DNA from: CAVTLG01 sp963802635
GTDB lineage: Bacteria; Chloroflexota; Ktedonobacteria; Ktedonobacterales; Ktedonobacteraceae
Reading direction: 5' to 3'
DNA length: 64,000 nt
Assembly: GCA_963802635.1 (NCBI GenBank)
Contig: CAWDJJ010000002.1
Location: 868,001-932,000 of the forward strand
The translations under genes were made by a program, and so were the position numbers. Under the pieces are notes generated by a model. The model was not told the origin of the DNA and ran no database searches. It saw only the letters and a program-made list of their open reading frames with translations. Numbering within the stretch: position 1 is the first letter of the stretch; each line of letters opens with the position of its first letter. Shown here piece by piece: positions 1-8,167 of this stretch.

Positions 1-33
1 GGTTTTCCCAGGGAATGCTGTAGCCTCCGCCTC

Positions 34-960
34 TTAGTCTAGCTCGGGCTTGCTTCCCCAGACAGAGAGTATGTTCCAGGTTGCGCAAAAATCGGGGTGG
101 CACATCTCCTTAAGGGCTCGTCGGTAGGTGGTCACATAGTCTGGACCTTCACAACTGTGTTTCTGGATGAATGGACGCGCCGTTTGGAACGCCAGCCGCA
201 TATCCTCGTAATACGCCTCTCCTTCTGCTGTCCCCATTCGATACGCGATGGCATAGGTCTTGGTCTGCACCTGCTGGCACCCACAGCGACTAAGCAGTGG
301 TACTAGATGAGAGGTCAATCCGCTCCGTTCTTGCTCAAAGAGGTGGCTTGCCTGGAAGAAGGCGCATTGGAGGACCTCGCAGAGGCGCGTGAGCGCAGGG
401 CTGTTGCTCTGCGAACCCATCTCGCCCTCCGTGAGCCGAATCACACCACCCGGGCACGTCACTCGCAGCATCTCACTGAGCAGTTTGGGCCAGTCCCAGG
501 TGCGCAGAAAGCTGATGCCAAGCCGCAGGTTGACCAGATCAAAAGAAGCAGCAGGAAAATCAAGCCTGCCTAATGCGTCCATGACGTGAAACTCGATCCG
601 GTCGTTGACCGGATCGGCCTGAGCTTGAGCGCGTGCATAGCTTATCATGCGTGGACTGGCGTCTACGCCCACCAAGAGCATTGTGGGATACGTGCGGGCT
701 ACTTCAATGAGCCAGCCACCGGGACCACAGCCAACATCGAGGACGCGACGAAAGATCGTCGGGTCAGGCTGCTCTGGCAAGACCCCGCCCATGGCAGCCG
801 TGATCATCTGGTCCTGGACCGTTAAACGGGCGAGTTTCTTCTCGTTCTTGTTCCGAACAAAGTACGTACTGGCATGTTCATTATGTGGGCCAAGAGGAGT
901 CGGCATACTACTCCACACCTTCTTTCTGATCAATTCACTTGCTTGCATATCGATCCGCAT
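34..960 (-). CDS. class I SAM-dependent methyltransferase
   Basis: Predicted soluble methyltransferase of about 308 residues. The glycine-rich SAM-binding motif I (VLDVGCGPGGWL) lies near residues 73-84, followed by an acidic motif (GVDASPRMI) and a post-motif segment FDLVNLRLGISF, as in UbiE/Methyltransf_25-type enzymes. The C-terminal 100 residues carry no motif I recognise, so the substrate is unknown. An in-frame start 16 codons upstream exists; I chose the ATG at 960 because a GGAG lies just before it, but 948 is also possible. It stands alone, with unrelated genes on the same strand upstream. Confidence 0.85.
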   Translation of the reverse strand: MRIDMQASELIRKKVWSSMPTPLGPHNEHASTYFVRNKNEKKLARLTVQDQMITAAMGGVLPEQPDPTIFRRVLDVGCGPGGWLIEVARTYPTMLLVGVDASPRMISYARAQAQADPVNDRIEFHVMDALGRLDFPAASFDLVNLRLGISFLRTWDWPKLLSEMLRVTCPGGVIRLTEGEMGSQSNSPALTRLCEVLQCAFFQASHLFEQERSGLTSHLVPLLSRCGCQQVQTKTYAIAYRMGTAEGEAYYEDMRLAFQTARPFIQKHSCEGPDYVTTYRRALKEMCHPDFCATWNILSVWGSKPELD

Positions 961-1104
961 CACTCCACTCTTGAGGATGAGTATAGCCGACATCGACTGT
1001 ACATGCAACAGGTAGGCATCTTGCTGATGAGCTTTTTCACTGAATCTGACGGAGTTCCATTTTATGCTGCAAAGTTCCTTCGAGCACTCAATTGTAGCAA
1101 ACTA

Positions 1105-2919
1105 TCATGCTTTTTCCTCTTCCCCCAACACCTCTATCCATTGCGCGACGGTTAGTAAAGGTGGGAGATCGAGTTTGCGCTCGCGCAGACGAGTAGCCAG
1201 AGCTGCCGCCGCTGGTGGTCGTAAGCCTGTACGCTGCAGGATGCCCTGGTTGGCAAAGAGATCCGTAGGTGTGCCCGTAAAGGTGAGCAAGCCATCACGG
1301 AAGGCGACGACGCGTTGACAGTACTCGGCAACTAGCGTCATGTCATGGGTGATGATCAGGATGGTTTTTCCCTGTTGCTGCAGAGCGCACAGTAGGCTCA
1401 TGATGCCTGTAATAGAACGATAATCCTGTCCGGTCGTTGGTTCATCAACAACCAGGATATCCGGTCCCATCGCCAGTACCGCAGCCACCGCCAGGCGCTG
1501 CCGTTGTCCCTTGCTCAGGAAAAGAGGGTCTTCGTCGGCATAGTCGGTGAGGTTCACAGCGTCCAGCGTGGCTACAACTCTTTCACGGCGCAGTGCCGCG
1601 TCAATGCCCAGGTTTTTTAGACCATATTCAACCTCGTCACGAACCTTACGACAGAAAAGCTGGTGGTCTGGATTCTGAAAAACATAGCCTACCGAGCGAG
1701 GTAAACCTGCACGCACTTTGCGCGCCGCCAGGTCCTGGGACAGGATCTGTACACGTCCACGCGAAGCACGATAAATACCCGCGAGAATCTTGGCGAAAGT
1801 CGTCTTGCCACTGCCATTCGGTCCCAATAATGCCAGCATTTCACCACGCTGCAGTGTGAGATCAACACCCTTGAGCGCAGTTGTCCCATCGCTATAGTCG
1901 TAACACACACCTTCTGCCCGTACCACAACTTTCGTCACAGACGTGGTCTGGGCCTGTGGCTCGGGAAATGAGCGCTGTGCCAGTGCTGGAGCAAAGACCG
2001 TTTCCGCTTCTTCCAGGGTGAGTGGAGGACGAGATGTATAGGTGTAGCCCGTATGCCACGAGATACGAGCCAGTTCGCCTACCGCAACACCGGAGCGCTC
2101 CAACAGAGTCCGTTGCGCGTAAAAAGCGGCTGGCGGCGCAACGAGTTCAACGCGCCCATCGTGCAACAATGCGATACGATCACAGAAGGCCGAGAGAATT
2201 TCTGGATCTTGCTCAACCAGAATAATTGTCTTACGATACTCCTGACGCAGACGCGCAATGGTTTCAATCACTTCACGCTTGCCCACAGGGTCCAGATCGC
2301 TGGTCGGCTCATCCAGGATCAGCACTTCGGGACGCAAAGCCAGAAATGCGGCAATAGCCACGCGCTGCTTCTGTCCACCAGAAAGGTCAGCGGGATGTCG
2401 GTTGATAGCACCATACCAGAGATGTGCCAGGCCCACGCCCTGAAGCGCCTCGTATGCCCTCTGGAGAATTTCAGCGTTGGGTAGTTCTTGAATTTGCAAC
2501 CCCAATCCCAGCTCATGTAACAGGCTCATGCGTAAAAACTGATTCTCAGGATCTTGCAGCACCATGCCAAGCTTATGTGCATCGGTCGTCTGATGAGATA
2601 CCGCTTCACCCAACACATTCACAGTACCACGAAAGTGCTGCGGCAACTGTTCAGCAGTGAGGCGCGCATTATACGGAATAATCCCGAGTAAGGCTCGGCA
2701 GAGTGTCGTTTTCCCCGCTCCACTTGGACCCGTAATACCAAAACATTCCCCCTGCTCCACTTGAAACGAGATATCGCGTAATGTCCAACCGCCCGGTTTC
2801 TCACTAAATGTTGGATAACGCCACCATAAGCCACTGGTAGCCAGCGCAGCCGTTGTACCCGCGCCTGTTTGCGAAATAGATTCTCGACGTTGATTGAACT
2901 CTTTTTCTTGCGTCACCAC
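1105..2919 (-). CDS. ecfA: ECF transporter ATPase, fused EcfA-EcfA' (two ABC domains)
   Basis: A 604-residue protein with two complete ABC ATPase domains in tandem, the fused form of the A and A' subunits of energy-coupling-factor vitamin transporters. Domain 1 shows Walker A GPSGAGKTT (about residues 64-72), signature LSGGQKQR and Walker B VLILDEPTSDLD. Domain 2 shows Walker A GPNGSGKTT, signature LSKGQRQR and Walker B ILVVDEPTTGQD. Both sites look active. The GTG start lies 3 nt after the ecfT stop, so the two are cotranscribed. No S component is encoded nearby, so the substrate must be set by a protein encoded elsewhere. Confidence 0.93.
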   Translation of the reverse strand: MVTQEKEFNQRRESISQTGAGTTAALATSGLWWRYPTFSEKPGGWTLRDISFQVEQGECFGITGPSGAGKTTLCRALLGIIPYNARLTAEQLPQHFRGTVNVLGEAVSHQTTDAHKLGMVLQDPENQFLRMSLLHELGLGLQIQELPNAEILQRAYEALQGVGLAHLWYGAINRHPADLSGGQKQRVAIAAFLALRPEVLILDEPTSDLDPVGKREVIETIARLRQEYRKTIILVEQDPEILSAFCDRIALLHDGRVELVAPPAAFYAQRTLLERSGVAVGELARISWHTGYTYTSRPPLTLEEAETVFAPALAQRSFPEPQAQTTSVTKVVVRAEGVCYDYSDGTTALKGVDLTLQRGEMLALLGPNGSGKTTFAKILAGIYRASRGRVQILSQDLAARKVRAGLPRSVGYVFQNPDHQLFCRKVRDEVEYGLKNLGIDAALRRERVVATLDAVNLTDYADEDPLFLSKGQRQRLAVAAVLAMGPDILVVDEPTTGQDYRSITGIMSLLCALQQQGKTILIITHDMTLVAEYCQRVVAFRDGLLTFTGTPTDLFANQGILQRTGLRPPAAAALATRLRERKLDLPPLLTVAQWIEVLGEEEKA

Positions 2920-2922
2920 AGG

Positions 2923-4011
2923 TCATATCCCTTTCTGCAACAGGGCTGTCAATGTCGGATGTGAAGCAACAGCCAGGTACAACAAGCCAAGACTGCACAC
3001 AATGATGACCCAATCAATCCAATGCCCAGGACTCGTTTCATAAAAATCAGCCGTTTCTTGCCGCAACCTGTAGCCACGCACCAGCAACGCATCCCCCATC
3101 TCGCTGGAACGGCGGATCATCATGGCAACCATAGGCACCGCAATGCTACCCAGATCGCGCAAACGACGCAGGAAACTCCGTGGACGCGCATTGATGGCCC
3201 GCGCGATTTGCGCCTGATGGACTGTTTCATAGTCAGATAATGCTAGCGTGAGTGCACGAAAAACGGTCGTCAGAAAGAAGATAATCGGCTGCGGAACACG
3301 CAATTGACGTAGCGCACCTATCAGCTCCGTGTCACAACTGGTAGCAACCAGCGCAACTGTTGCCAGGATCATACCAGAATAGCCAATCATTTTTGTGAGC
3401 GCCAGCAGGACACCTCGATCAGTAACCACGATGGTCAGAGAATGAAAGAAGAAGAGACGCGTAAAATTCCAGGCGGGTAGAGTAAATAGATGCGCCAGCA
3501 CAAATGAGATCACAGAGGCCAACAAGATACCACTCAACAGCGCCCGCCGCCAGCAGTAGTAGCCAATGACGATAGCCAGCCAGATCACCTCCCACACAGC
3601 AATCCCCAGAGTGACATAACCAGCATACACCGGCTGTCGCCACAAGGTCACAGTACCGGGTACCGGATAAAGCAGCGTCCAGGTCATAAACAGACTGAAC
3701 AATGTCGGCAGCATCAGAAGCACGTAGATACGCGCAATTTTCGTATGCATCCCGCTCAACAAAAAGAGACACACACTCGGAATCCATAAGGCGATAGCGC
3801 CAGCGAGGTCTGGATGAGAGGTATTGATGGCCCGCAACTGCGCCGCTGAGAGACAAAGCACAAGGACAATGCGAGTTAGCAGATGGACACGGGCCAGAGG
3901 CGCATTCGCCCGCCGTGAGAAGAGAAATGAGCGTACAAAGCGCCGCCCTGGGGGCAACTGCAAATAGGGAGCATCTATTGCAGTGGCCGGGACATACTCC
4001 TGATTAGACAC
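2923..4011 (-). CDS. ecfT: ECF transporter transmembrane subunit EcfT (CbiQ family)
   Basis: Membrane subunit that couples the two ATPase domains to a substrate-binding S protein. About 362 residues with several hydrophobic helices. Near residues 275-325 are the two coupling-helix motifs typical of EcfT (ARAINARP and the later LVRGYRL). The start is taken as the GTG at 4011 because GGAGGT sits 8 nt upstream; the open frame continues to 4092 without a ribosome site. It is followed immediately by the fused ATPase. The queuosine genes upstream on the same strand suggest, but do not prove, a queuine or deazaguanine substrate. Confidence 0.88.
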   Translation of the reverse strand: MSNQEYVPATAIDAPYLQLPPGRRFVRSFLFSRRANAPLARVHLLTRIVLVLCLSAAQLRAINTSHPDLAGAIALWIPSVCLFLLSGMHTKIARIYVLLMLPTLFSLFMTWTLLYPVPGTVTLWRQPVYAGYVTLGIAVWEVIWLAIVIGYYCWRRALLSGILLASVISFVLAHLFTLPAWNFTRLFFFHSLTIVVTDRGVLLALTKMIGYSGMILATVALVATSCDTELIGALRQLRVPQPIIFFLTTVFRALTLALSDYETVHQAQIARAINARPRSFLRRLRDLGSIAVPMVAMMIRRSSEMGDALLVRGYRLRQETADFYETSPGHWIDWVIIVCSLGLLYLAVASHPTLTALLQKGI

Positions 4012-4052
4012 GCAATGCCACCTCCAATATCCTGAACACAGACGATACACGC

Positions 4053-4119
4053 TATACGAAAAACGTACAAAAGTAGTATACGATACATGCAAACGTTCAA
4101 CTATGATCAGTATATACGA
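4053..4119. promoter_or_regulatory. three TATACGA direct repeats upstream of ecfT
   Basis: The heptamer TATACGA occurs on the plus strand at 4053-4059, 4077-4083 and 4113-4119, with start-to-start spacings of 24 and 36 bp, both multiples of 12. Two copies extend to TATACGAAAAA. The group sits just upstream of the ecfT ribosome site and could be operator sites. No regulator is assigned. Confidence 0.3.
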
Positions 4120-4170
4120 AAAATGTCAGAGCTTCATGCTGACCAGAACTCGACCGATAAGACCGGTTTT

Positions 4171-4232
4171 AAGAATGTGTCTGAAACGTGCACACTTTTC
4201 GTCAATAGCGAGCTGAAACCGGACACATTCTT
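4171..4232. repeat. inverted repeat, family B copy 1
   Basis: AAGAATGTGTC (4171-4181) is perfectly inverted at 4222-4232. The interior (GCACACTTTTCGTC and GAGCTGAAACC) closely matches a second copy at 25018-25138, so this is a small dispersed element rather than a local terminator. It lies between folE and ecfT. Confidence 0.6.
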
Positions 4233-4265
4233 TCTAAAAGTGTTCTAAACATTACTGTGCTCAAA

Positions 4266-4880
4266 TTATTCGATCAAGCGTAAAAATTCCAGACGCGTCT
4301 CGCTCTGGCTGCGGAAAACGCCGCGCATAACCGATGATGTCATAAGACCGGGTGTACGAATGCCACGCGCGGACATACAAAGATGCTCACCCTTCAACAC
4401 CACCGCAACGTCGTCTGTGCCAGTGATACGACTGATCTCATCAGCAATTTGTTGGCCCAGACGCTCCTGAATCTGCAGTTGATGCGCAAACTGGTGCGCA
4501 ATACGAGCGAATTTTGAAAGTCCAAGTACCTTACCACTGGTAATATAGCCAATCGACACATCGCACCACATCGGCAAGAGGTGATGCTCGCACAGCGAAA
4601 AGACACGCATGCCTGATACACAAACCATCTGATCTGTACTGGCAGATTGGAATGTTGTTTCAGTTGTTCCAGGATCGTACTCGATAAACTCACGCCACCA
4701 GTCGGCCCAGCGGCGCGGTGTATCCAGTAAACCCTCCCGGTCAGGATCTTCGCCTACAGCAATCAACAGTTCACGTCCCAACTTAAGCAATTTGGGGTAA
4801 TCAACCTCTCGGGCGCGTTGCTCTTCGTCCAATTCGAGTCCATTGTTATATGCGTGACTCCGATCCATGTGCATTACCAT
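4266..4880 (-). CDS. folE: GTP cyclohydrolase I (FolE type)
   Basis: Converts GTP to dihydroneopterin triphosphate, the first step shared by tetrahydrofolate and queuosine (preQ0) synthesis. About 204 residues. The zinc-site segment CEHHLLPMWC, the QIQERL segment and the C-terminal SARGIR are all present. The start at 4880 follows GGAAGTGAGGA; a GTG at 4922 is open but lacks a site. Clustered downstream of queF, queC, queD and queE, so here it most likely feeds 7-deazaguanine synthesis. Confidence 0.93.
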   Translation of the reverse strand: MVMHMDRSHAYNNGLELDEEQRAREVDYPKLLKLGRELLIAVGEDPDREGLLDTPRRWADWWREFIEYDPGTTETTFQSASTDQMVCVSGMRVFSLCEHHLLPMWCDVSIGYITSGKVLGLSKFARIAHQFAHQLQIQERLGQQIADEISRITGTDDVAVVLKGEHLCMSARGIRTPGLMTSSVMRGVFRSQSETRLEFLRLIE

Positions 4881-4972
4881 AAGTTTTTTTTCCTCACTTC
4901 CATGAGTTTGTTTGCTTTTCACTTGCGAAAAATCACCGTTTCTGCCTCTTACGTATTCACCTCAGGTACACT

Positions 4973-5719
4973 TCATACTCCACGTTTGTTCCCCCATATA
5001 AGTGTATGCAGTTGCAGCAGGATAGTGACATTGTACCAGTGATCTGCGATGGTGCGCTCGACCAGCCACTCCATGCGCTGCAAGATGCCAGGGATATCAA
5101 TTTCCTGAGCCAGATGGGGAGGCGTATGGTTCCCTGCCTGCAAATACAGCGGCAAGGTAGGGTAGCGGGTTGCCACATCCCTGGCATAGCCATAATCCTC
5201 TTCGTCGAAGATGACAACTTTGAGGTGTATCTGTACACGATGATCACCCTGCTGAGATGTGGCAGAGGCGATGCATTTGTCCAGACGCTCCCAACGCGTA
5301 ATCTGTTTACTGCTGGGGGCCTTGGGAGAAAGTGTCAGATAGTCGAGCTGAGCGAACCAGGGCTGAGCTATGCTGCCCTGCGTCTCAAGAGAGAAGGTGT
5401 ACCCATGCCGATGACCAAGTTCAATCAGATCTCCCAACGGCTGCATAGCAGGGTTTCCGCCAGAAAGCGTCACCAGTATGGGTGTATTCCCTGAGAGCCG
5501 CTGCACTTCGTCAAAAACTTGCTCCGTCGTCATAGGATACCACTCGGACTTATATTCTGGCAACACGGCGTAGAGGCTATCACACCAACTGCAGCGATAA
5601 TCACAGCCTCCTGTGCGCACAAAAACCGTTGGCTTCCCAATCAGCAACCCTTCACCTTGAATAGTGGCCCCAAAGCACTCAGAGACTGTAATAGTGCGAG
5701 ACGCTGTCATCTGTTCCAT
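4973..5719 (-). CDS. queE: 7-carboxy-7-deazaguanine synthase
   Basis: Radical SAM enzyme that contracts 6-carboxy-tetrahydropterin to 7-carboxy-7-deazaguanine in preQ0 synthesis. About 248 residues. The cluster motif is C-DYR-C-SW-C (CX3CX2C) after the segment GEGLLIGKPTVFVR, and LVTLSGGNPAM follows. The ATG at 5719 has GAAGGAG overlapping the end of queD, with a 4-nt gap between the genes, so translation is probably coupled. A longer in-frame start at 5827 would lie inside queD and is rejected. Confidence 0.93.
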   Translation of the reverse strand: MEQMTASRTITVSECFGATIQGEGLLIGKPTVFVRTGGCDYRCSWCDSLYAVLPEYKSEWYPMTTEQVFDEVQRLSGNTPILVTLSGGNPAMQPLGDLIELGHRHGYTFSLETQGSIAQPWFAQLDYLTLSPKAPSSKQITRWERLDKCIASATSQQGDHRVQIHLKVVIFDEEDYGYARDVATRYPTLPLYLQAGNHTPPHLAQEIDIPGILQRMEWLVERTIADHWYNVTILLQLHTLIWGNKRGV

Positions 5720-5723
5720 ATCA

Positions 5724-6179
5724 TTATACTCCTTCACGCTCGGCGCGGGTAATTTCCGCATAGCCCTTGTCCGTCTCCCATAACCTGATGCGGAATAGCA
5801 GAGCTTCGGGTACACCTCCTGCGACAAGTCCGTCCCAGATCCAATGCACCAGATTTTCAGCCGTCGTACGAATGCCGGTGAGACTATTCAGATCGTTGTG
5901 ATCCATGCCTCCTCGCTCAACAGGACCAGCTGCGCTACCCCTCGGCACAGAGTCGGAGAGTGTTTCGATGATCGTGACATTCACGATGCGCTTCAGATCA
6001 TCAAAGTCCATCACCATCCCATCATCGGATTGACCAGGAGCTTCGATGAGAGGCCCACGCAAGGAGACCTGTAACCGATAGGAATGCCCATGCGGTCGCT
6101 TGCATTTGCCCTTGTGTCCCGGAAGATGGTGAGCCGCTTCAAAATTGAATTCTCGTGTAATGATGGCAAATCGAGTCAT
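5724..6179 (-). CDS. queD: 6-carboxy-5,6,7,8-tetrahydropterin synthase
   Basis: Converts dihydroneopterin triphosphate to 6-carboxy-tetrahydropterin, the QueE substrate. 151 residues, usual for the family. The zinc ligands appear as EAAHHLPGHKGKC followed by RPHGHSY near residues 14-32, and a C-terminal RLWET supports the PTPS/QueD fold. It lies between queC and queE in one minus-strand operon. Confidence 0.93.
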   Translation of the reverse strand: MTRFAIITREFNFEAAHHLPGHKGKCKRPHGHSYRLQVSLRGPLIEAPGQSDDGMVMDFDDLKRIVNVTIIETLSDSVPRGSAAGPVERGGMDHNDLNSLTGIRTTAENLVHWIWDGLVAGGVPEALLFRIRLWETDKGYAEITRAEREGV

Positions 6180-6221
6180 AAGATCCCCTCACATGACCAG
6201 TATGATAACGCATACAGGCTA

Positions 6222-6995
6222 CTACATATCCACGCTACCAGGAATATGCAAATAGTATTCAGGATCACTTGCATAAACAGTCGGATCTGGTACGCCTGCC
6301 AGCTTAAATGATTCATATCTTTCGACACAGGTTCCACACGATCCGCAATGCTTATCACCCAAACCTTCATTGCCCCCTTCATAGCAGCTCCACGTAAGCT
6401 CAAAAGGTACATTGAGGCTAGCTCCCAGGCGGGCTATCTGAGCTTTAGTAAAACGCATGAATGGCGTCTCGACCTCTACGTCTTGCGAATTCATAGCAGT
6501 AGCAATCATACCATTGAAGGCATCCACAAACACTTTGCGGCAATCTGGATACTGAGCGTAATCTCCCTGGTGAGCTGCGTAGGCCACAACGTTGGCATGA
6601 TCATTCCAGGCAACAGTAGCCGCTTGTAATAGCATATTGGGATTACGATAGGGTACAACAGTCGCCTTCATACTATCATCAGTATAATGACCATGAGGCA
6701 TCGTGCGCTCGCTATTGATCAGTGCAGAATCCGAGTCGGTCAAGAGGCGCGATATGGGCAATTCGATGATGTCATAGGCGATCTGGATGGCCTGAGTTCC
6801 ATGGCTGAAACGTCCGCGCAGATGGGCGATGTACTTCTCGGCATATGTCAGCTCTTTGACATGCTTCTGACCGTAGTTGAATGAGAGCAGGTGCAGGTTG
6901 AAGCCCGCTGAAGCGTAGTAGTGGGCCAGCACACAGCTATCCATCCCGCCACTGACGATTAACACTGCCTGGTTCCTTCTGGGTGTAGTTGGCAT
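6222..6995 (-). CDS. queC: 7-cyano-7-deazaguanine synthase
   Basis: ATP-dependent enzyme that turns 7-carboxy-7-deazaguanine into preQ0. 257 residues. The N-terminal PP-loop is VSGGMDSC (near residues 14-21), and the C-terminal zinc site is supplied by Cys residues in SCYEGG and CGSCGTC. Forms an operon with queF upstream and queD downstream. Confidence 0.95.
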   Translation of the reverse strand: MPTTPRRNQAVLIVSGGMDSCVLAHYYASAGFNLHLLSFNYGQKHVKELTYAEKYIAHLRGRFSHGTQAIQIAYDIIELPISRLLTDSDSALINSERTMPHGHYTDDSMKATVVPYRNPNMLLQAATVAWNDHANVVAYAAHQGDYAQYPDCRKVFVDAFNGMIATAMNSQDVEVETPFMRFTKAQIARLGASLNVPFELTWSCYEGGNEGLGDKHCGSCGTCVERYESFKLAGVPDPTVYASDPEYYLHIPGSVDM

Positions 6996-7072
6996 CGGTT
7001 CTTTCTCCTTTGTGATGATCTTATTTCGTATGAAAATGACGAGAACACTGGCATATACCAGCAGGCGGATAG

Positions 7073-7516
7073 TTAGCCGATAGATGGGAGAAAACGACGA
7101 TATTCAGGACGTGGTCCTTGATAGGTTGGCTGCACATGTTCGGTAAAGATGACTGTTTTGATGTTGCCACGTACTGTAAAATCGCCGACGACGCGCATCC
7201 AGCGCGGAGCAAGCTGCGCCACTAGCTCATCAAGAATAGTATTTGTCGCCGACTCATGGCTGATCTGGCGCATCCGATAACTATTGATGTAGAGCTTCAA
7301 ACTCTTCAATTGAACGACAAACTGGTCCGGCACATAATCAATCACTATCGTGGCAAAATCAGGAAAACCTGAGCGCGGACAGAGACAAGTAAACTCTGGG
7401 ATCTCGAAGTGGGTGACATAGTCACGGTCCGGGTGTGGATTAGGCCAGGGTTCTAGCTCATTGCGCTTGATTTCATCGAAACCATACCTACCAGGGATAC
7501 GCTGCTGCTCTGACAT
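7073..7516 (-). CDS. queF: NADPH-dependent 7-cyano-7-deazaguanine reductase
   Basis: Reduces preQ0 to preQ1 before its insertion into tRNA, so this organism makes queuosine rather than only archaeosine-type bases. About 147 residues, the short unimodular form. Visible motifs are TCLCPRSGFPDF with the nucleophilic Cys and the family signature LKSLKLYINSYR. The ATG at 7516 has GGAGG 5 nt upstream. First gene of the minus-strand que operon. Confidence 0.94.
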   Translation of the reverse strand: MSEQQRIPGRYGFDEIKRNELEPWPNPHPDRDYVTHFEIPEFTCLCPRSGFPDFATIVIDYVPDQFVVQLKSLKLYINSYRMRQISHESATNTILDELVAQLAPRWMRVVGDFTVRGNIKTVIFTEHVQPTYQGPRPEYRRFLPSIG

Positions 7517-7563
7517 TGAAACCTCCATTTCTTGTGGGTGCTAGTTCTTTCAATAGTAACAAT

Positions 7564-7593
7564 AGCATATAGAGGAAGGTTTTCCATGCGCAA
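7564..7593 (-). promoter_or_regulatory. possible promoter of the que operon
   Basis: On the minus strand TTGCGC (7588-7593) and TATGCT (7564-7569) are separated by 18 nt, about 50 nt upstream of the queF start. The -35 is weak. No preQ1 riboswitch could be recognised in the leader. Confidence 0.3.
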
Positions 7594-7710
7594 ATATCAC
7601 AACTATAAGGCATGGTAGGCGAGTGTTTCTCTGCTAGAGCATATACGTTTAGGGTGGAGGTCCAAGAATCGTGCGATGTCTTGACCGCCGTTTGCGATAC
7701 AGAACCGGCC

Positions 7711-7760
7711 CATGAGAGATCCCTCGTTTTTCTCCTCAGCATCTCTCATGAGAAAGAGGG
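7711..7760. repeat. perfect 10-bp inverted repeat between queF and the S53 peptidase
   Basis: CATGAGAGAT (7711-7720) is perfectly inverted at 7741-7750 around a 20-nt interval. An alternative pairing CCCTC (7721-7725) with GAGGG (7756-7760) would be mutually exclusive with it. The role is unknown. The remainder of 7517-8045 shows no gene. Confidence 0.45.
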
Positions 7761-8045
7761 AGAGAAACTGAACAGTTATTACGTTTCAATGTATCAATAG
7801 TTTCAGACACCTTCCTCCTCAGGACCATTTTCCCTTATTTATAAAAATATGGCTAAAGTTCTTCCATTCATACCTAGTACCTTTCTACTAAAATATGAGC
7901 TGATTACTAGTTTTTCAGTGTCCCACATAGTATTATTGCATTAGTAAGAACTGCCTATTCATAAATAGACACACATTCATACTATGAAGTAGGGCAGAAG
8001 TCACCGTGTTTACACAGGTGTTTCCATCCTTCTGGGGGAAACGTT

Positions 8046-8119
8046 GGAAAATGGGGTAGGGGCATGTCCTGCAATCGCCTATCGGAGGCGCGCACAGTGA
8101 CACCCCTACCCCATTTTCC
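8046..8119. repeat. 17-bp perfect inverted repeat upstream of the S53 peptidase
   Basis: GGAAAATGGGGTAGGGG at 8046-8062 is perfectly inverted at 8103-8119 around 40 nt that contain a small GC-rich stem. It ends about 50 nt before the peptidase ATG, so it would lie in the 5' leader or promoter. There is no T-run, so it is not an obvious terminator. The GTAGGGGC edge recurs in the element at 14573-14715. Confidence 0.6.
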
Positions 8120-8167
8120 CCTCAAGGACGCAGAGCTTTTACACAGAAACTCGGGAGTTTTAGTATC

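Noticed and set aside
7517..7800. preQ1 riboswitch expected before queF
   Set aside because: No segment matching the known preQ1 classes was found; only an unrelated 10-bp inverted repeat.
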